A stretch of DNA of 64,000 bases from an uncultured Clostridia bacterium (GCA_947628755.1 CANRBC010000012.1:18393-82392); one strand, 5' to 3'; positions 26,642-36,381 are shown, counted from the first letter of the stretch. Translations and numbers: made by a program. Notes: generated by a model not told the origin, from the sequence alone.

Positions 26642-26700
26642 TTGTGCAAAGTATAAGATTAAAAAAATCCGATTATTGGCATATCGTAAATATTGCACAA
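26642..26700 (+). repeat. Inverted repeat in the leader of the EF-G-like gene
   Basis: TTGTGCAA (26642-26649) and TTGCACAA (26693-26700) could form an 8-bp stem closing a 43-base loop just ahead of the ribosome site AAAGGAG. No known riboswitch is recognised. Confidence 0.35.
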
Positions 26701-26729
26701 ATATAAAATCAAAGGAGTTGGCGAAATTC

Positions 26730-28811
26730 ATGAAAAGTTATTCAGCAAAGGAGATAAGAAACGTTGCGGTGCTGGGTCACAGCGGCTGCGGTAAGACCAC
26801 AATAGTTGAGGCTTGTCTTCATGTAAGCGGCGTTTCCAAGAGATTCGGACGCGTAGAAGAGGGCAATACCGTAAGTGACTACGACCCGGAGGAAATAAGA
26901 AGAAAGGTATCAATAAGCTCTTCTATTATTCCCGTAGAGTGGCTTGATGAGAAAATCAATTTTATAGATACTCCCGGTTATTTTGATTTCGTCGGTGAGG
27001 TAAAGCAGGCGCTCAGCGTTGCGGATTTGGCTCTCATAGTTGTAGACGCTAAGTCAGGCGTTGAGGTAGGTACGGAAAAGGCTTGGGAAATGGCAACAGA
27101 GATGAACATTCCCAAGATGATATTCGTAAATGGCATGGATGATGAAAATGCCGATATGGAAAAGGTAGTGGAGCAGCTCCAGAACACTTTTGGTAAGAGC
27201 ATTGCGCCCCTGCAGGTTCCTTTCTATGAGAATGGCAAGTTCATAGGCTTTGTAAATGCCGTAAAGAAGGAAGCCCGTAAGTTTGCAAACGGTCTTGTAG
27301 AGCCTTGCGAAATGCCCTCCGGTCTTGAAGACGAGGTCGACACTATGCGTCTTATGATAGAAGAAGCAGTTGCCGAGACCGACGACGATTTAATGGAAAA
27401 ATTCTTTGCTGAGGAGAGCTTTACCGAGGACGAAATAAACAAGGGTCTTCGCGTAGGTATTGTAGACGGCTCTGTTACTCCCGTTATATGCGGCGCTGCC
27501 ATTACGACAATCGGTATAAGAGTTATGATGAACTCTATCAACAAGTACCTTCCGCCTACGGCAGAGGTCAATCCCGTTGCAGAGGCTATCAATCCCAAGA
27601 CAGAGGATAAGGTAGAAATAAACTGCGATGAGAAGGATCCCGTATGCGCATTTGTATTCAAGACTATTGCCGACCCCTATGTAGGTCGTCTGAGCATATT
27701 CAAGGTATACAGCGGCACTCTTACTAAGGACGCTATGCTCAGAAATGTAAACAAGAACATTACTGAAAAAATAGGCAAGGTATATGTACTTAGGGGCAAG
27801 GAGCAGATAGAGGTGGATATGCTTAAGGCTGGCGATATAGGCGCTGTTGCAAAGCTGCAGAATACCTCTACAAGCGATACTCTTGCTTCCAATGACAGAC
27901 CTGTTATGATACCTGCTATCGAATATCCCACTCCTCTTTTGTCAAAGGCTATCACTCCAAAGACAAAGGGCGACGAGGATAAGCTGGCAGGCGCTATTTC
28001 AAAGCTCCGTGAAGAGGACAAGACCCTTGACTATAAGTTTGACAAGGAAACAAAGCAGTCAGTTATATACGCCATAGGCGATACTCATATAGATGTATTT
28101 GTAAACAAGCTGAAGAGCAAGTATAAAATCGACATAGAGCTTTCCGAGCCTACTATCCCATACAGAGAGATGATAAAGAGCCAGGAAAGAATAAGAAGCA
28201 AATATAAGAAGCAGTCCGGCGGTTCAGGTCAGTACGGCGATGTTGAGATAATATTCGAGCCAAGCGGCGACTTAAGCGGCGGCTATGTATTTGAAGAGCA
28301 GATTTTCGGCGGCTCTGTACCTAAGCAGTATTTCCCTGCTGTTGAAAAGGGTATACAGGAGTCAATAAAGGCAGGTCCCCTTGCAGGCTATCCGGTAGTT
28401 GGTATTAAGGCTACTCTTGTAGACGGTTCATACCATGCGGTAGACTCTTCCGAAATGGCGTTCAAGGTTGCTACAAGCATGGCGTTCAAGGACGCTTTTG
28501 CAAAGGGCAAGACCGCTATACTTGAGCCTATCGAAACTGTTCAGGTAATTGTTCCAGACAGCTATACCGGCGATGTTATGGGCGACCTTAACAAGAGAAG
28601 AGGTCGTATACTGGGTATGGAGGCAAAGCACGGTAAGCAGACTATTCAGGCAGAAGCTCCTTTAGGCGAAATGATGAGCTATGCTACTGACCTTAGAAGT
28701 ATGACTCAGGGCAGAGGTGAATTTACTATGGAATTTGCGCGCTATGAGGAAGCTCCCAAGGACGTTCAGGATAAGGTAATAGCTGCTAGAAAGGCTGAAA
28801 TGGATAAGTAA
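26730..28811 (+). CDS. Elongation factor G-like GTPase
   Basis: 693 residues with the five-domain EF-G layout. G1 is GHSGCGKT (about 15-22), G3 is DTPGYFDF, and G4 is the variant NGMD rather than NKMD. It belongs to the EF-G-like (fusA2-type) group rather than canonical FusA: it begins KEIRNVAVLGHSG instead of the RNIGIMAHIDAGKTT of FusA, and it is not in a str operon. Its role (translocation, ribosome recycling or something else) is not established by sequence. The ATG at 26730 lies 12 bases after AAAGGAG, a long gap; in-frame upstream codons run through that site. Confidence 0.87.
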   Translation: MKSYSAKEIRNVAVLGHSGCGKTTIVEACLHVSGVSKRFGRVEEGNTVSDYDPEEIRRKVSISSSIIPVEWLDEKINFIDTPGYFDFVGEVKQALSVADLALIVVDAKSGVEVGTEKAWEMATEMNIPKMIFVNGMDDENADMEKVVEQLQNTFGKSIAPLQVPFYENGKFIGFVNAVKKEARKFANGLVEPCEMPSGLEDEVDTMRLMIEEAVAETDDDLMEKFFAEESFTEDEINKGLRVGIVDGSVTPVICGAAITTIGIRVMMNSINKYLPPTAEVNPVAEAINPKTEDKVEINCDEKDPVCAFVFKTIADPYVGRLSIFKVYSGTLTKDAMLRNVNKNITEKIGKVYVLRGKEQIEVDMLKAGDIGAVAKLQNTSTSDTLASNDRPVMIPAIEYPTPLLSKAITPKTKGDEDKLAGAISKLREEDKTLDYKFDKETKQSVIYAIGDTHIDVFVNKLKSKYKIDIELSEPTIPYREMIKSQERIRSKYKKQSGGSGQYGDVEIIFEPSGDLSGGYVFEEQIFGGSVPKQYFPAVEKGIQESIKAGPLAGYPVVGIKATLVDGSYHAVDSSEMAFKVATSMAFKDAFAKGKTAILEPIETVQVIVPDSYTGDVMGDLNKRRGRILGMEAKHGKQTIQAEAPLGEMMSYATDLRSMTQGRGEFTMEFARYEEAPKDVQDKVIAARKAEMDK

Positions 28812-28850
28812 GCCTATAATATAGTTTTCCATTTTTGTTTCTTTATAATA

Positions 28851-28889
28851 ACAGGTGGGTCTGTGATGTTTTGCAGACCCGCCTGTTTT
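28851..28889 (+). terminator. Rho-independent terminator of the EF-G-like gene
   Basis: Arms ACAGGTGGGTCTG (28851-28863) and CAGACCCGCCTGT (28874-28886) form a 13-base-pair stem with one wobble, followed by TTTTAT. Confidence 0.85.
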
Positions 28890-29006
28890 ATATTGCAAAA
28901 AAATATAAAAGCTCTTTATTGTATAACAAAAAATCGATTATTTATATAGCAGGCTTATCATATTTTTATAACGGCACAAAATGCAAATAAAAGAGCGCAA
29001 ACAACC

Positions 29007-29035
29007 TTTATTCACATAATTTTTTGTGATATAAT
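29007..29035 (+). promoter_or_regulatory. Putative promoter of the PAP2 gene
   Basis: TTTATT (29007-29012), 17 bases, TATAAT (29030-29035). The -35 box is weak. The spacer carries a TCACA..TGTGA inverted repeat. Confidence 0.4.
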
Positions 29036-29061
29036 AATAAAAAAAGAAAGTAAAAAAGTTT

Positions 29062-29709
29062 ATGGATATTAATTATTTGCTTCTTCTTCAAAATCTGAGA
29101 GAAGCTACGGGAAATTTTTTCACACCGTTTCTTGAGTATATTACAAAACTCGGTGAAACATCTGTACTTATGTTTCTCATAGGTATGATATACTGGGGTT
29201 ATGACAAGAGAAAGGGTATTTTTCTTATGTTTACACTGTATGCCAACAGAGTGATAAACGGCTTTATTAAAATAACAGCCTGCGTTTACCGCCCATGGAT
29301 ACGGGACACAAGAATAATACCCGTGCCTGAAGCCCAGGCAGATGCGACGGGATATTCTTTCCCAAGCGGTCACACGGGAAATGCCGTAAGTATATGGGGC
29401 GGGCTTTCTGTAAATGCCTGCGGAAAGGACAAGGTACCAAAGGGTATCAGCATATTTTTTGGAATTCTCATACTGCTTATAGCCTTTTCAAGAAACTATC
29501 TGGGAGTTCATACTCCGCAGGATGTTATTGTAGCCCTTGTAATAGGCACGGCTGTACTCTTTGCCATGACAAAGCTCATGCCTATAATAGAGGAAAAACC
29601 CAATGCCGATATATGGGCGCTTATTGGCGGTCTGGCGCTTGGCTCCATTCTCATAATATACGCCGCGCTTAAATCCTATCCTGTCGACTATGCCACAACG
29701 GCTCTGTAA
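29062..29709 (+). CDS. PAP2-family membrane phosphatase, N-terminal part
   Basis: 215 residues with several membrane segments and the complete three-part phosphatase site: K-ITACVY-RP, SFPSGHTG and SRNYLGVHTPQD. It likely dephosphorylates a lipid phosphate such as undecaprenyl or phosphatidylglycerol phosphate outside the membrane. It stops abruptly at 29707-29709 after a partial last helix. Related proteins continue for about 100 residues with a segment resembling the next frame, starting with a GSKMAVDSYKTAG-like stretch. A one-base deletion would explain the break; repairing it gives 324 residues. The catalytic part is complete, so the fragment might still work. Confidence 0.85.
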   Translation: MDINYLLLLQNLREATGNFFTPFLEYITKLGETSVLMFLIGMIYWGYDKRKGIFLMFTLYANRVINGFIKITACVYRPWIRDTRIIPVPEAQADATGYSFPSGHTGNAVSIWGGLSVNACGKDKVPKGISIFFGILILLIAFSRNYLGVHTPQDVIVALVIGTAVLFAMTKLMPIIEEKPNADIWALIGGLALGSILIIYAALKSYPVDYATTAL

Positions 29710-29726
29710 TAGTAGAAGGCTCAAAA

Positions 29727-30035
29727 ATGGCTGTGGATTCCTATAAAACGGCAGGCGGCGCAATGGGTATGCTCGTAGGTTGGTTTATAGAAAGACGCTT
29801 TATAAAATTTTCAACCGATATAAGCACGCCGGAAAGAATAGTCAGAGTAGTATTCTGCATATTTACATATACGGCGATTGACAGCCTTGCAGGCAACGCC
29901 GTGGATATGCTTACGGCTGCCGGTCTTGGCACAGGTATGGCAAAGGCTATTATGCAGTTTGTATGCCTGCTCTACTTTATGGCAATAGCTCCCGGTATTT
30001 CAAAAGTATTTTCAAACTTTTTCGCAAAAAAATAA
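29727..30035 (+). CDS. C-terminal membrane segment of the PAP2 protein (frameshifted)
   Basis: 102 residues beginning at an ATG with no ribosome site, in the frame one base behind the upstream gene. In-frame codons upstream of the ATG (S-V-I-V-E-G-S-K) have no stop as far as the end of the upstream frame, as expected if the two were one gene. It shows two or three membrane helices and the GMLVGWFIERRFIKF motif common at the C-terminus of long PAP2 proteins. Best read as the detached tail of the gene at 29062 rather than an independent gene. Confidence 0.65.
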   Translation: MAVDSYKTAGGAMGMLVGWFIERRFIKFSTDISTPERIVRVVFCIFTYTAIDSLAGNAVDMLTAAGLGTGMAKAIMQFVCLLYFMAIAPGISKVFSNFFAKK

Positions 30036-30079
30036 ATTGTAAAATATATTAACGGTGGGTTTGTGTTATGGGACTGTTG

Positions 30080-30395
30080 TATTGAATTTTTGTTTAGGTG
30101 AGTAGAATCGACCCTTCAGTCAGCCTCGCTCTAAGCCATTCATTACACTTAGCTGTAGCCGAGGCTGACAGCTTCCCTTCTCTGAAGGGACGCCTTAGAA
30201 ATACGCCCTTCAACTTTTCCTTATAATGTTAAAAAAACAGCTTTTCTCACTTTCTCAAAAAAATGTGAAGCACCTATACGAAAGCCTCCCCTTCAGAGAA
30301 GGGGAGGTACCCGCCCAACCATTTCATTTGGACATAAACAATCTTGAGTTGGGCGGGTGGTAGGGTCGAATTTGCTTACCAAAACACCCCCACAA
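30080..30395. repeat. Mosaic intergenic repeat, copy 3 (body inverted relative to copy 1)
   Basis: Left end AATTTTTGTTTAG (30085-30097) and TCGACCCT (30108-30115); right AGGGTCGA (30362-30369), with an eroded right terminal repeat. Its interior is largely the reverse complement of the body of copy 1 at 8.1-8.4 kb: the CAGTCAGCC..GGCTGACAG module now comes first and the CCCGCCCAAC..GTTGGGCGGG hairpin last. Length between borders matches copy 1. No gene is seen between 30036 and 30483. Confidence 0.75.
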
Positions 30396-30401
30396 ATTAA
30401 A

Positions 30402-30455
30402 CAAGGCTGTCCCATTATGATTTTTTTACTCATAAATCATAATGTGACAGCCTTG
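30402..30455 (-). terminator. Conserved hairpin terminator of the solute-binding/kinase operon
   Basis: CAAGGCTGTCCCATTATGA pairs with its near-complement (to 30455), one mismatch in 19. On the minus strand it follows the stop of the gene at 30484 by about 30 bases and is followed by TTTAATTTG and the repeat. Confidence 0.7.
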
Positions 30456-30483
30456 TTATTTGATATAAAATATATACAGCTAT

Positions 30484-31761
30484 TTAAAACCCGTCTGCGC
30501 CGTTTGCCTTTGCCTCCTGTATACGGTATTCGTCCATGAGCTTTACGCAGCCTTTAACGTCTGTCTTCTTGCGGAAAAGAACGTCGAGAGCCGCTACCAT
30601 ATCGTCGGCGCTGTAACCTACAACTCTTGAAGCGGCAGTAGAAACTCTTTCGTTTGCCTTAATTGACTTTTCGGCTTCTGTCACCATATCGGACTGAATA
30701 TTGGTGTTTTGTCCCTTAAAGCAGTTGACAGTGGAAATGCCGTCAAAGGCTTTATTATAATTTTTCTCCGTAGCGCAAAAATCCAGGAAATCCAAAGCCT
30801 CCTCCTTTTTGTCGCTGTTTTTGTTTACCATCATCATATTCAGATTGCCGCCCTCATAGGTACCGTTTTCGGCAGTATTGAGAAATATGGGCATAAGGGC
30901 AAAGTCGTCTACGCTATATTTATTATCCTTTTCAAAATCCGTGTAGAACCATGTATCCCATATAAATGTCATGACCGCCTGTCCCGACGCCATTTCCGAG
31001 CTTATCTGCTCCCAGCCTGTTTCAAGATAATTCTCTCCGAACCAGCCCTTGTCGGCAGCGTCGGCTATCCATTGTATCATGTCGGTAACGGCAGGTATAT
31101 CGGAATATGAAATTTCGTTATTATTTATTTTTTCAAGGGTTTCGGGGTCGTCGGCAAATACAGGGTCAAGACCGAACTGCAGCATCCATGAGCAGCCATT
31201 GGCAGGCCAGCATATAGGCGTATAGCCTGTATCTGCAAGAGCCTGACAAAGCATATTGAATTCCGCCTGCGTAGCGGCAGGCTTAAGACCAAGACTGTTC
31301 AGCAGCGTTTTGTTGTAATAACAGCCGGAAACGGAGTTTTCCCAAAAGGGCAGTCCCAGAATGTTGCCGTCCTTGTCCTGACAGTAGGCCTTTGCTCCGT
31401 CTGTCAAATCGTTTATCCATTTTTCGTTATTGAGATAGCAGAAGTTTTCCGATACGTCAAAGCGGCTCAAATCTGCATTATGAAAATGTAGAAAAATATC
31501 GGGAGCATTTCCGTTTTTGAAATCCTCTTGGGCAGCCGTTTCGTATTCTGCGTCTTCGTATGCTATTATATCCAGCTTATTGCCTGTTTCTGCTTCGTAT
31601 TGGTTGAAAATACTTGTCATATAGCTTTTCTGCAAATCGCTTTTTTTACCCATAAGGGTCAGAGTAACGCTTTTATCCTCTGTATCTTTATTTGCGGCGC
31701 AGCCTGTCACAGAGCATATAAGCGCAGCTATAAGCATTGCGGAAAAAATTCTTTTTTTCAT
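30484..31761 (-). CDS. Family 1 extracellular solute-binding lipoprotein
   Basis: 425 residues with a lipoprotein signal (CSVTGC, Cys21). The SBP_bac_1 fold typical of sugar transporters is indicated by FNQYEAETGNKLDI, the APDIFLHF lobe segment, YYNKTLLNSLGLKP and the GQAVMTFIWDTW segment. It lacks neighbouring permease or ATPase genes. Its start overlaps the stop of the hybrid kinase gene by four bases (ATGA), so the two are made together. It could deliver ligand information to the kinase's extracellular sensor rather than to a transporter; this is inference. Confidence 0.88.
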   Translation of the reverse strand: MKKRIFSAMLIAALICSVTGCAANKDTEDKSVTLTLMGKKSDLQKSYMTSIFNQYEAETGNKLDIIAYEDAEYETAAQEDFKNGNAPDIFLHFHNADLSRFDVSENFCYLNNEKWINDLTDGAKAYCQDKDGNILGLPFWENSVSGCYYNKTLLNSLGLKPAATQAEFNMLCQALADTGYTPICWPANGCSWMLQFGLDPVFADDPETLEKINNNEISYSDIPAVTDMIQWIADAADKGWFGENYLETGWEQISSEMASGQAVMTFIWDTWFYTDFEKDNKYSVDDFALMPIFLNTAENGTYEGGNLNMMMVNKNSDKKEEALDFLDFCATEKNYNKAFDGISTVNCFKGQNTNIQSDMVTEAEKSIKANERVSTAASRVVGYSADDMVAALDVLFRKKTDVKGCVKLMDEYRIQEAKANGADGF

Positions 31762-34718
31762 TTTGTATCTCCTTGTTTGTTACTGTCCGACTTATTTGAA
31801 GGACCAAGCAGCTTTATTACCATTTCTCTTACTGCCTTCATATCTATGGGCTTTGCAAGATGACCGTTCATTCCGGCGTCCATGGCGTTTCTTACATCCT
31901 CTGCAAAGGTATTTGCGGTCATTGCCACTATTGGTATTGTCTTTGCTTCAGGATGGGCGGAGGCGCGTATTGCCCTTGTAGCGTCGTAGCCGTTCATAAC
32001 AGGCATCTGCACGTCCATAAGTATCATATCATAGTGACCGACATCAGAGGCTTCAAATTTACTTACAGCCTCCTGTCCGTTTACGGCAAGCTCGCATTTT
32101 GCCCCCTCCATAGCCATTACCTCTGTAAGTATTTCGGAATTCATTTCGTTATCCTCGGCTACAAGGAACAGACGTCCCTCCATAGCCTTTTCCGCAGCCT
32201 CTTCGTCGATTTTTTTACGAGCCTCCTCCTCGGAGAACAAGGGCTTTATAGTCTGCCAGAATGTAGAAACGAAAAACGGCTTGGGCATAAAGGCGTTTAT
32301 GCCTGCCTGACGAGCCTCTTTTTCTATATCGCTCCAGTCGTAGGAGGTAAGCACAAGTATGGGAACGCCGCTGCCCAGTCTTTCTCTCAGCTTCTGAGCT
32401 GTCTGCACCCCGTCCATTCCTGGCATTTTAAGGTCAAGAAGTATAACGTTGTAGTCCTTTCCCTCCTCATGGGCCTTGACAGCCATATCCACAGCCTTTG
32501 CGCCCTCTGTTGAGTATGCCACGGTAACGCCGCTGTCCTTCATAAGCTCCCGTATATCAAGGCATATCTCCTCATCGTCATCTGCAACAAGTATTCTGCT
32601 GACCTTGGAATTATACCACGCTTCGCCCTCATCCTTTTCTGGAATGGCAAATGTCAGCTCTACTGTAAATGTGCTGCCCTTTTCGGGCTGGCTTTCCACA
32701 TTGATTATGCCGCCCATAAGGTCCACAAGGTTTTTGGTGATAGCCATACCGAGGCCTGTTCCCTGTATTTTGTTGGTAACGGAATTAATCTCTCTGCTGA
32801 AAGGTGAAAATACCTGCTCAAGGAAATCCTCGCTCATGCCTATGCCGTTATCCTTTACGGCAAAGCGGAGAGTGGCGTATTGCTGAGCAGCCTGGGGCAG
32901 CTCGCTTATGGTAAAGTCTATTTCTCCGCTGTCGGGCGTGTATTTAATAGCGTTTGAAAGGAGATTTATAAGTATCTGATTAAGGCGCAGCTTATCGCCT
33001 ATTACCTGCTCATGTACCACTCCCTGTACGTGTATCTTGAATTTCTGCATTTTTGCCTTTGCCTGAGGCATAATTATGATATTAAGCTCGTCCAGAAGTT
33101 CCGGTATGCTGAAAGCCTCTACATTGAGAGATGTCTTTCCGCTTTCTATTTTGCTCATATCCAGCACATCGTTTATAAGGCTCAGAAGATGGTGGCTGGA
33201 TGCGGTTATTTTTCGTGTATACTCCCTTACCTTATCGGGATTGTCCGCATCCTTTTCAAGAAGGACAGAAAAGCCTACTATGGCGTTCATAGGTGTTCTT
33301 ATATCGTGTGACATATTTGAAAGGAAATTGCTCTTTGCTTCATTGGCGCTTCTTGCCGCTGTCAGAGCCTCCTTAAGCTGCTTGTTCATCTGCAGCTCCA
33401 TAGTACGGTCGGACATTACAAAAATATATTTCCTTACATCCTGTATGCTCATGTGATATACCGTCATTCTGTAGCCACGGCGTTCTCCTGTGGTTTGGTG
33501 CATATATTCACATTCTCTGCTTATGCTGCCCTGTAATGGTATTGCCTCAAGAACGCTGCTAGGAACTACCACATCGCTGTTCATAACGCAATTAAGCAGC
33601 ACTCTTATATCCTTGCGGGCATCCTCTACGGGTATGCCAATGAGCCTTTCTATATTGGGACTCAGATAGTCTACGCTATGCTTCTGAGCGTCCAGCATTA
33701 TAAATATATCGTCTACGCTGTTTGAAAGCACGTCAAACATACGCTCTCTGTACTGCAGCTCCATTCTGCTTTTAAGGGACATTTTCCTGTATCGCATAAC
33801 AAGCAGCACTATAACGGCAGCGCCTATAAGCATAGAAAGCACTATCATAACGTTTGTGGTCGTTTTCTGCACGGACAAAAAGCCTGCGCTTATTACGCTC
33901 TGAGGCACTACGCTAAGCAGTATATAATCCTGATAGCCCACAGGCTGATACAGTATGGAATAATCCACATCTCCTATTGTGCAGTACAGAAGACCGGACT
34001 TCCCCGCCTCCCAGTCATTGCGCAGGGCGTCTATATGCTCGGCGCTTATATCGGAGGCAGCCTTAAGATAGACGAGATAATTTTCGTATACGTTTCCTCC
34101 CGTCATTGTGGAAAGAAGTATTTTACCGTCGCTGTGTATAATAAAACACTTTGCATTGCCGGAAAAGGCATTTACGTTAAGCGAGCTTGCCATATCCGCG
34201 TTTGTATAGCTTACGGCAATGGCGTCGTAGCCGAAATCCTTATAGGCTTTATGCTCAGTGGGAATTACAAAGAAGGTTACATCCTTGCCGGAGGACAGGG
34301 TACTTCCTGCCATAACAGGCTCTTTATCCTCTGTTATTCTGCTCCATTCCTCTCCTAAATCTATGCTTTCCTTAACTCCCTCAACAGACATACTGTCTTC
34401 GTTGGCAGCGATAAAATAAAAGTCGGAAAATCCCCAGTATTTCTGCTCGTTTTGAATAAAATCCGATACGGTATTGTCCCCGTTACTATCAGCCAGAGCT
34501 ATATATTTGTCCCAGCCCTCCAGAAGTCCCCAGTTCCTCTCCACAAAAGCGCCGAAGGAGTGATTTACCTGGTCGTATATTTCCTCAAGATGACCGGTAC
34601 TGTCCTCATAGATTCGCTGAGAGATAAAATGGAAATAAATCGTTCCTATCAGAATGGCGGCAATGCCAAAAATACATATAAGCATCAGCAATGCCAGTCT
34701 TCCTACCCATTTTTTCAT
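31758..34718 (-). CDS. Hybrid sensor histidine kinase/response regulator
   Basis: 986 residues. Order: membrane segment (8-30), extracytoplasmic Cache-like sensor (about 35-275), second membrane segment (about 288-308), PAS-like domain (about 325-440), HisKA with His471 in NMSHDIRTP, HATPase with DNGIGMS and GTGLGMAI boxes (about 575-690), first receiver with Asp762 (LLDLKMPGMDG) and second receiver with Asp902 (LMDVQMPVMNG). No output domain or Hpt is fused, so a partner is expected elsewhere. It is cotranscribed with the solute-binding lipoprotein downstream, suggesting detection of a bound sugar or other solute outside the cell. Confidence 0.94.
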   Translation of the reverse strand: MKKWVGRLALLMLICIFGIAAILIGTIYFHFISQRIYEDSTGHLEEIYDQVNHSFGAFVERNWGLLEGWDKYIALADSNGDNTVSDFIQNEQKYWGFSDFYFIAANEDSMSVEGVKESIDLGEEWSRITEDKEPVMAGSTLSSGKDVTFFVIPTEHKAYKDFGYDAIAVSYTNADMASSLNVNAFSGNAKCFIIHSDGKILLSTMTGGNVYENYLVYLKAASDISAEHIDALRNDWEAGKSGLLYCTIGDVDYSILYQPVGYQDYILLSVVPQSVISAGFLSVQKTTTNVMIVLSMLIGAAVIVLLVMRYRKMSLKSRMELQYRERMFDVLSNSVDDIFIMLDAQKHSVDYLSPNIERLIGIPVEDARKDIRVLLNCVMNSDVVVPSSVLEAIPLQGSISRECEYMHQTTGERRGYRMTVYHMSIQDVRKYIFVMSDRTMELQMNKQLKEALTAARSANEAKSNFLSNMSHDIRTPMNAIVGFSVLLEKDADNPDKVREYTRKITASSHHLLSLINDVLDMSKIESGKTSLNVEAFSIPELLDELNIIIMPQAKAKMQKFKIHVQGVVHEQVIGDKLRLNQILINLLSNAIKYTPDSGEIDFTISELPQAAQQYATLRFAVKDNGIGMSEDFLEQVFSPFSREINSVTNKIQGTGLGMAITKNLVDLMGGIINVESQPEKGSTFTVELTFAIPEKDEGEAWYNSKVSRILVADDDEEICLDIRELMKDSGVTVAYSTEGAKAVDMAVKAHEEGKDYNVILLDLKMPGMDGVQTAQKLRERLGSGVPILVLTSYDWSDIEKEARQAGINAFMPKPFFVSTFWQTIKPLFSEEEARKKIDEEAAEKAMEGRLFLVAEDNEMNSEILTEVMAMEGAKCELAVNGQEAVSKFEASDVGHYDMILMDVQMPVMNGYDATRAIRASAHPEAKTIPIVAMTANTFAEDVRNAMDAGMNGHLAKPIDMKAVREMVIKLLGPSNKSDSNKQGDTK

Positions 34719-34820
34719 AATTAATACCCCGTTTTACACAATTTATCCATAGTACATTATTATATAAAATTCTATCATACAACGCCGAAAAAGTCAACGA
34801 AAAGGGGACAAGCAGCCTAT

Positions 34821-34860
34821 AAAAAAGGGGCGTCGCACAGTCTTGGTGCGAAACCCCTTT
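34821..34860 (-). terminator. Rho-independent terminator of guaB
   Basis: On the minus strand AAAGGGGTTTCGCACC folds with the complementary half (GCACAGTC loop region, GCGACGCCCC) and is followed by TTTTTTATA. It starts about ten bases after the guaB stop. Confidence 0.75.
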
Positions 34861-34869
34861 GTTTCGTTT

Positions 34870-36381
34870 TTATTTGCCTGATATAGAAGTCTGGTCTTTA
34901 AGGACAACATCATGTGCGCCGCCCTCTACAATACTTGTGGAGGATACAAGAGTTATTCTTGCTTTCTGCTGAAGCTCAGGAATAGTAAGAGCGCCGCAGT
35001 TGCACATTGTATGCTTTACCTTTGCAAGCGTTACTATAAGATTGTCGTGAAGATAGCCGGCATAGGGAACGTATGAATCGACGCCCTCTTCAAAGGAGAG
35101 CTTGTTAGCGCCGCCCATATCGTAGCGCTGCCAGTTTCTTGCTCTGGCAGAGCCTTCGCCCCAGTATTCCTTCATATAGTTGCCGTTTACCATGACCTTG
35201 TTTGTGGGACTTTCCTCAAATCTGGAGAAATATCTGCCCAGCATACAGAAATCGCAGCCCATGGCAAGAGCAAGGGTAATATGGTAGTCGTGTACTATAC
35301 CGCCGTCGGAGCAGATAGGAATATATATGCCTGTTTCCTTGAAGTATTCATCTCTTGCTTCCGCCACTTCAATAACGGCTGTGGCCTGACCTCTGCCTAT
35401 GCCCTTTGTTTCTCTTGTAATACATATAGAGCCGCCGCCTATACCTATCTTTATAAAATCTGCGCCTGCTTCTGCAAGGAAACGGAAGCCCTCCTTGTCA
35501 ACAACATTGCCTGCGCCTACCTTTACGTCATTGCCGTAATGCTCTCTTATCCAGTCTATGGTCAGCTTCTGCCACTCCGTAAAGCCCTCTGAGGAATCTA
35601 TACACAGCACATCTGCGCCTGCGTCTACAAGGGCGGGAACTCTCTCGGCATAATCTCTTGTGTTTATGCCTGCGCCTACTATGAATCTCTTGTGCTTGTC
35701 AAGAAGCTCCATGGGATTTTCCTTATGGCTATCGTAGTCCTTTCTGAAAACATAAGCCACAAGCCTTTGATTCTCGTCTACTATGGGCAAAGCATTGAGC
35801 TTCTTATCCCATATAATATCGTTTGCCTCCTTGAGAGTAGTACCCTCCTTGGCGTATATCATGTTTTCAATAGGCGTCATGAACTCGGATACCTTAACGG
35901 ATCTGTCCATGCGGCTTATTCTGTAATCCCTGCTTGTGACTATGCCCACAAGCCTGCCGTTTGCCGTACCGTCCTCGGTAACGGCTACTGTGGAATGACC
36001 TGTTTTTTTCTTAAGGTCAAGTATATCCTGTAATGTCTGATCCGGTCTTATATTGGAATCGCTTTTAACAAAGCCTGCCTTATAATTTTTGACCTTGCGC
36101 ACCATTTCCGCCTGCTGCTCAACTGTCTGAGAGCCGTATATAAATGATATGCCGCCCTCCTTGGCAAGAGCTATTGCCATATTGTCGTCTGAAACAGACT
36201 GCATTATGGCGGAAACAAGGGGTATGTTCATGGTAAGAGGACTTTCCTCCTCTCCTTTTCTGTATTTGACAACAGGCGTAACAAGGCTTGCGTTGGCAGG
36301 CGTACACTCTGCTGATGAATAACCCGGCACAAGTAAGTATTCGCTGAAGGTATGTGATGGTTCTTTGTAGTAGTATGCCAT
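34870..36381 (-). CDS. guaB: IMP dehydrogenase
   Basis: 503 residues; oxidises IMP to XMP with NAD in guanine nucleotide synthesis. The TIM barrel is interrupted by paired CBS domains (about residues 100-225). The catalytic loop cysteine lies in [11 protein letters not shown], after the K+-site IGIGGG; DSSEGF and SDGGI motifs bind IMP. The mobile flap region follows near residues 395-425. ATG with AAGGAG upstream. It has its own consensus promoter and terminator, so it is monocistronic. GMP reductase is excluded by the CBS pair and flap. Confidence 0.95.
   Translation of the reverse strand: MAYYYKEPSHTFSEYLLVPGYSSAECTPANASLVTPVVKYRKGEEESPLTMNIPLVSAIMQSVSDDNMAIALAKEGGISFIYGSQTVEQQAEMVRKVKNYKAGFVKSDSNIRPDQTLQDILDLKKKTGHSTVAVTEDGTANGRLVGIVTSRDYRISRMDRSVKVSEFMTPIENMIYAKEGTTLKEANDIIWDKKLNALPIVDENQRLVAYVFRKDYDSHKENPMELLDKHKRFIVGAGINTRDYAERVPALVDAGADVLCIDSSEGFTEWQKLTIDWIREHYGNDVKVGAGNVVDKEGFRFLAEAGADFIKIGIGGGSICITRETKGIGRGQATAVIEVAEARDEYFKETGIYIPICSDGGIVHDYHITLALAMGCDFCMLGRYFSRFEESPTNKVMVNGNYMKEYWGEGSARARNWQRYDMGGANKLSFEEGVDSYVPYAGYLHDNLIVTLAKVKHTMCNCGALTIPELQQKARITLVSSTSIVEGGAHDVVLKDQTSISGK

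Noticed and set aside
26730..28811. Canonical fusA
   Set aside because: The G1 and G4 motifs deviate and there are no rpsL, rpsG or tuf neighbours; it is better called EF-G-like.
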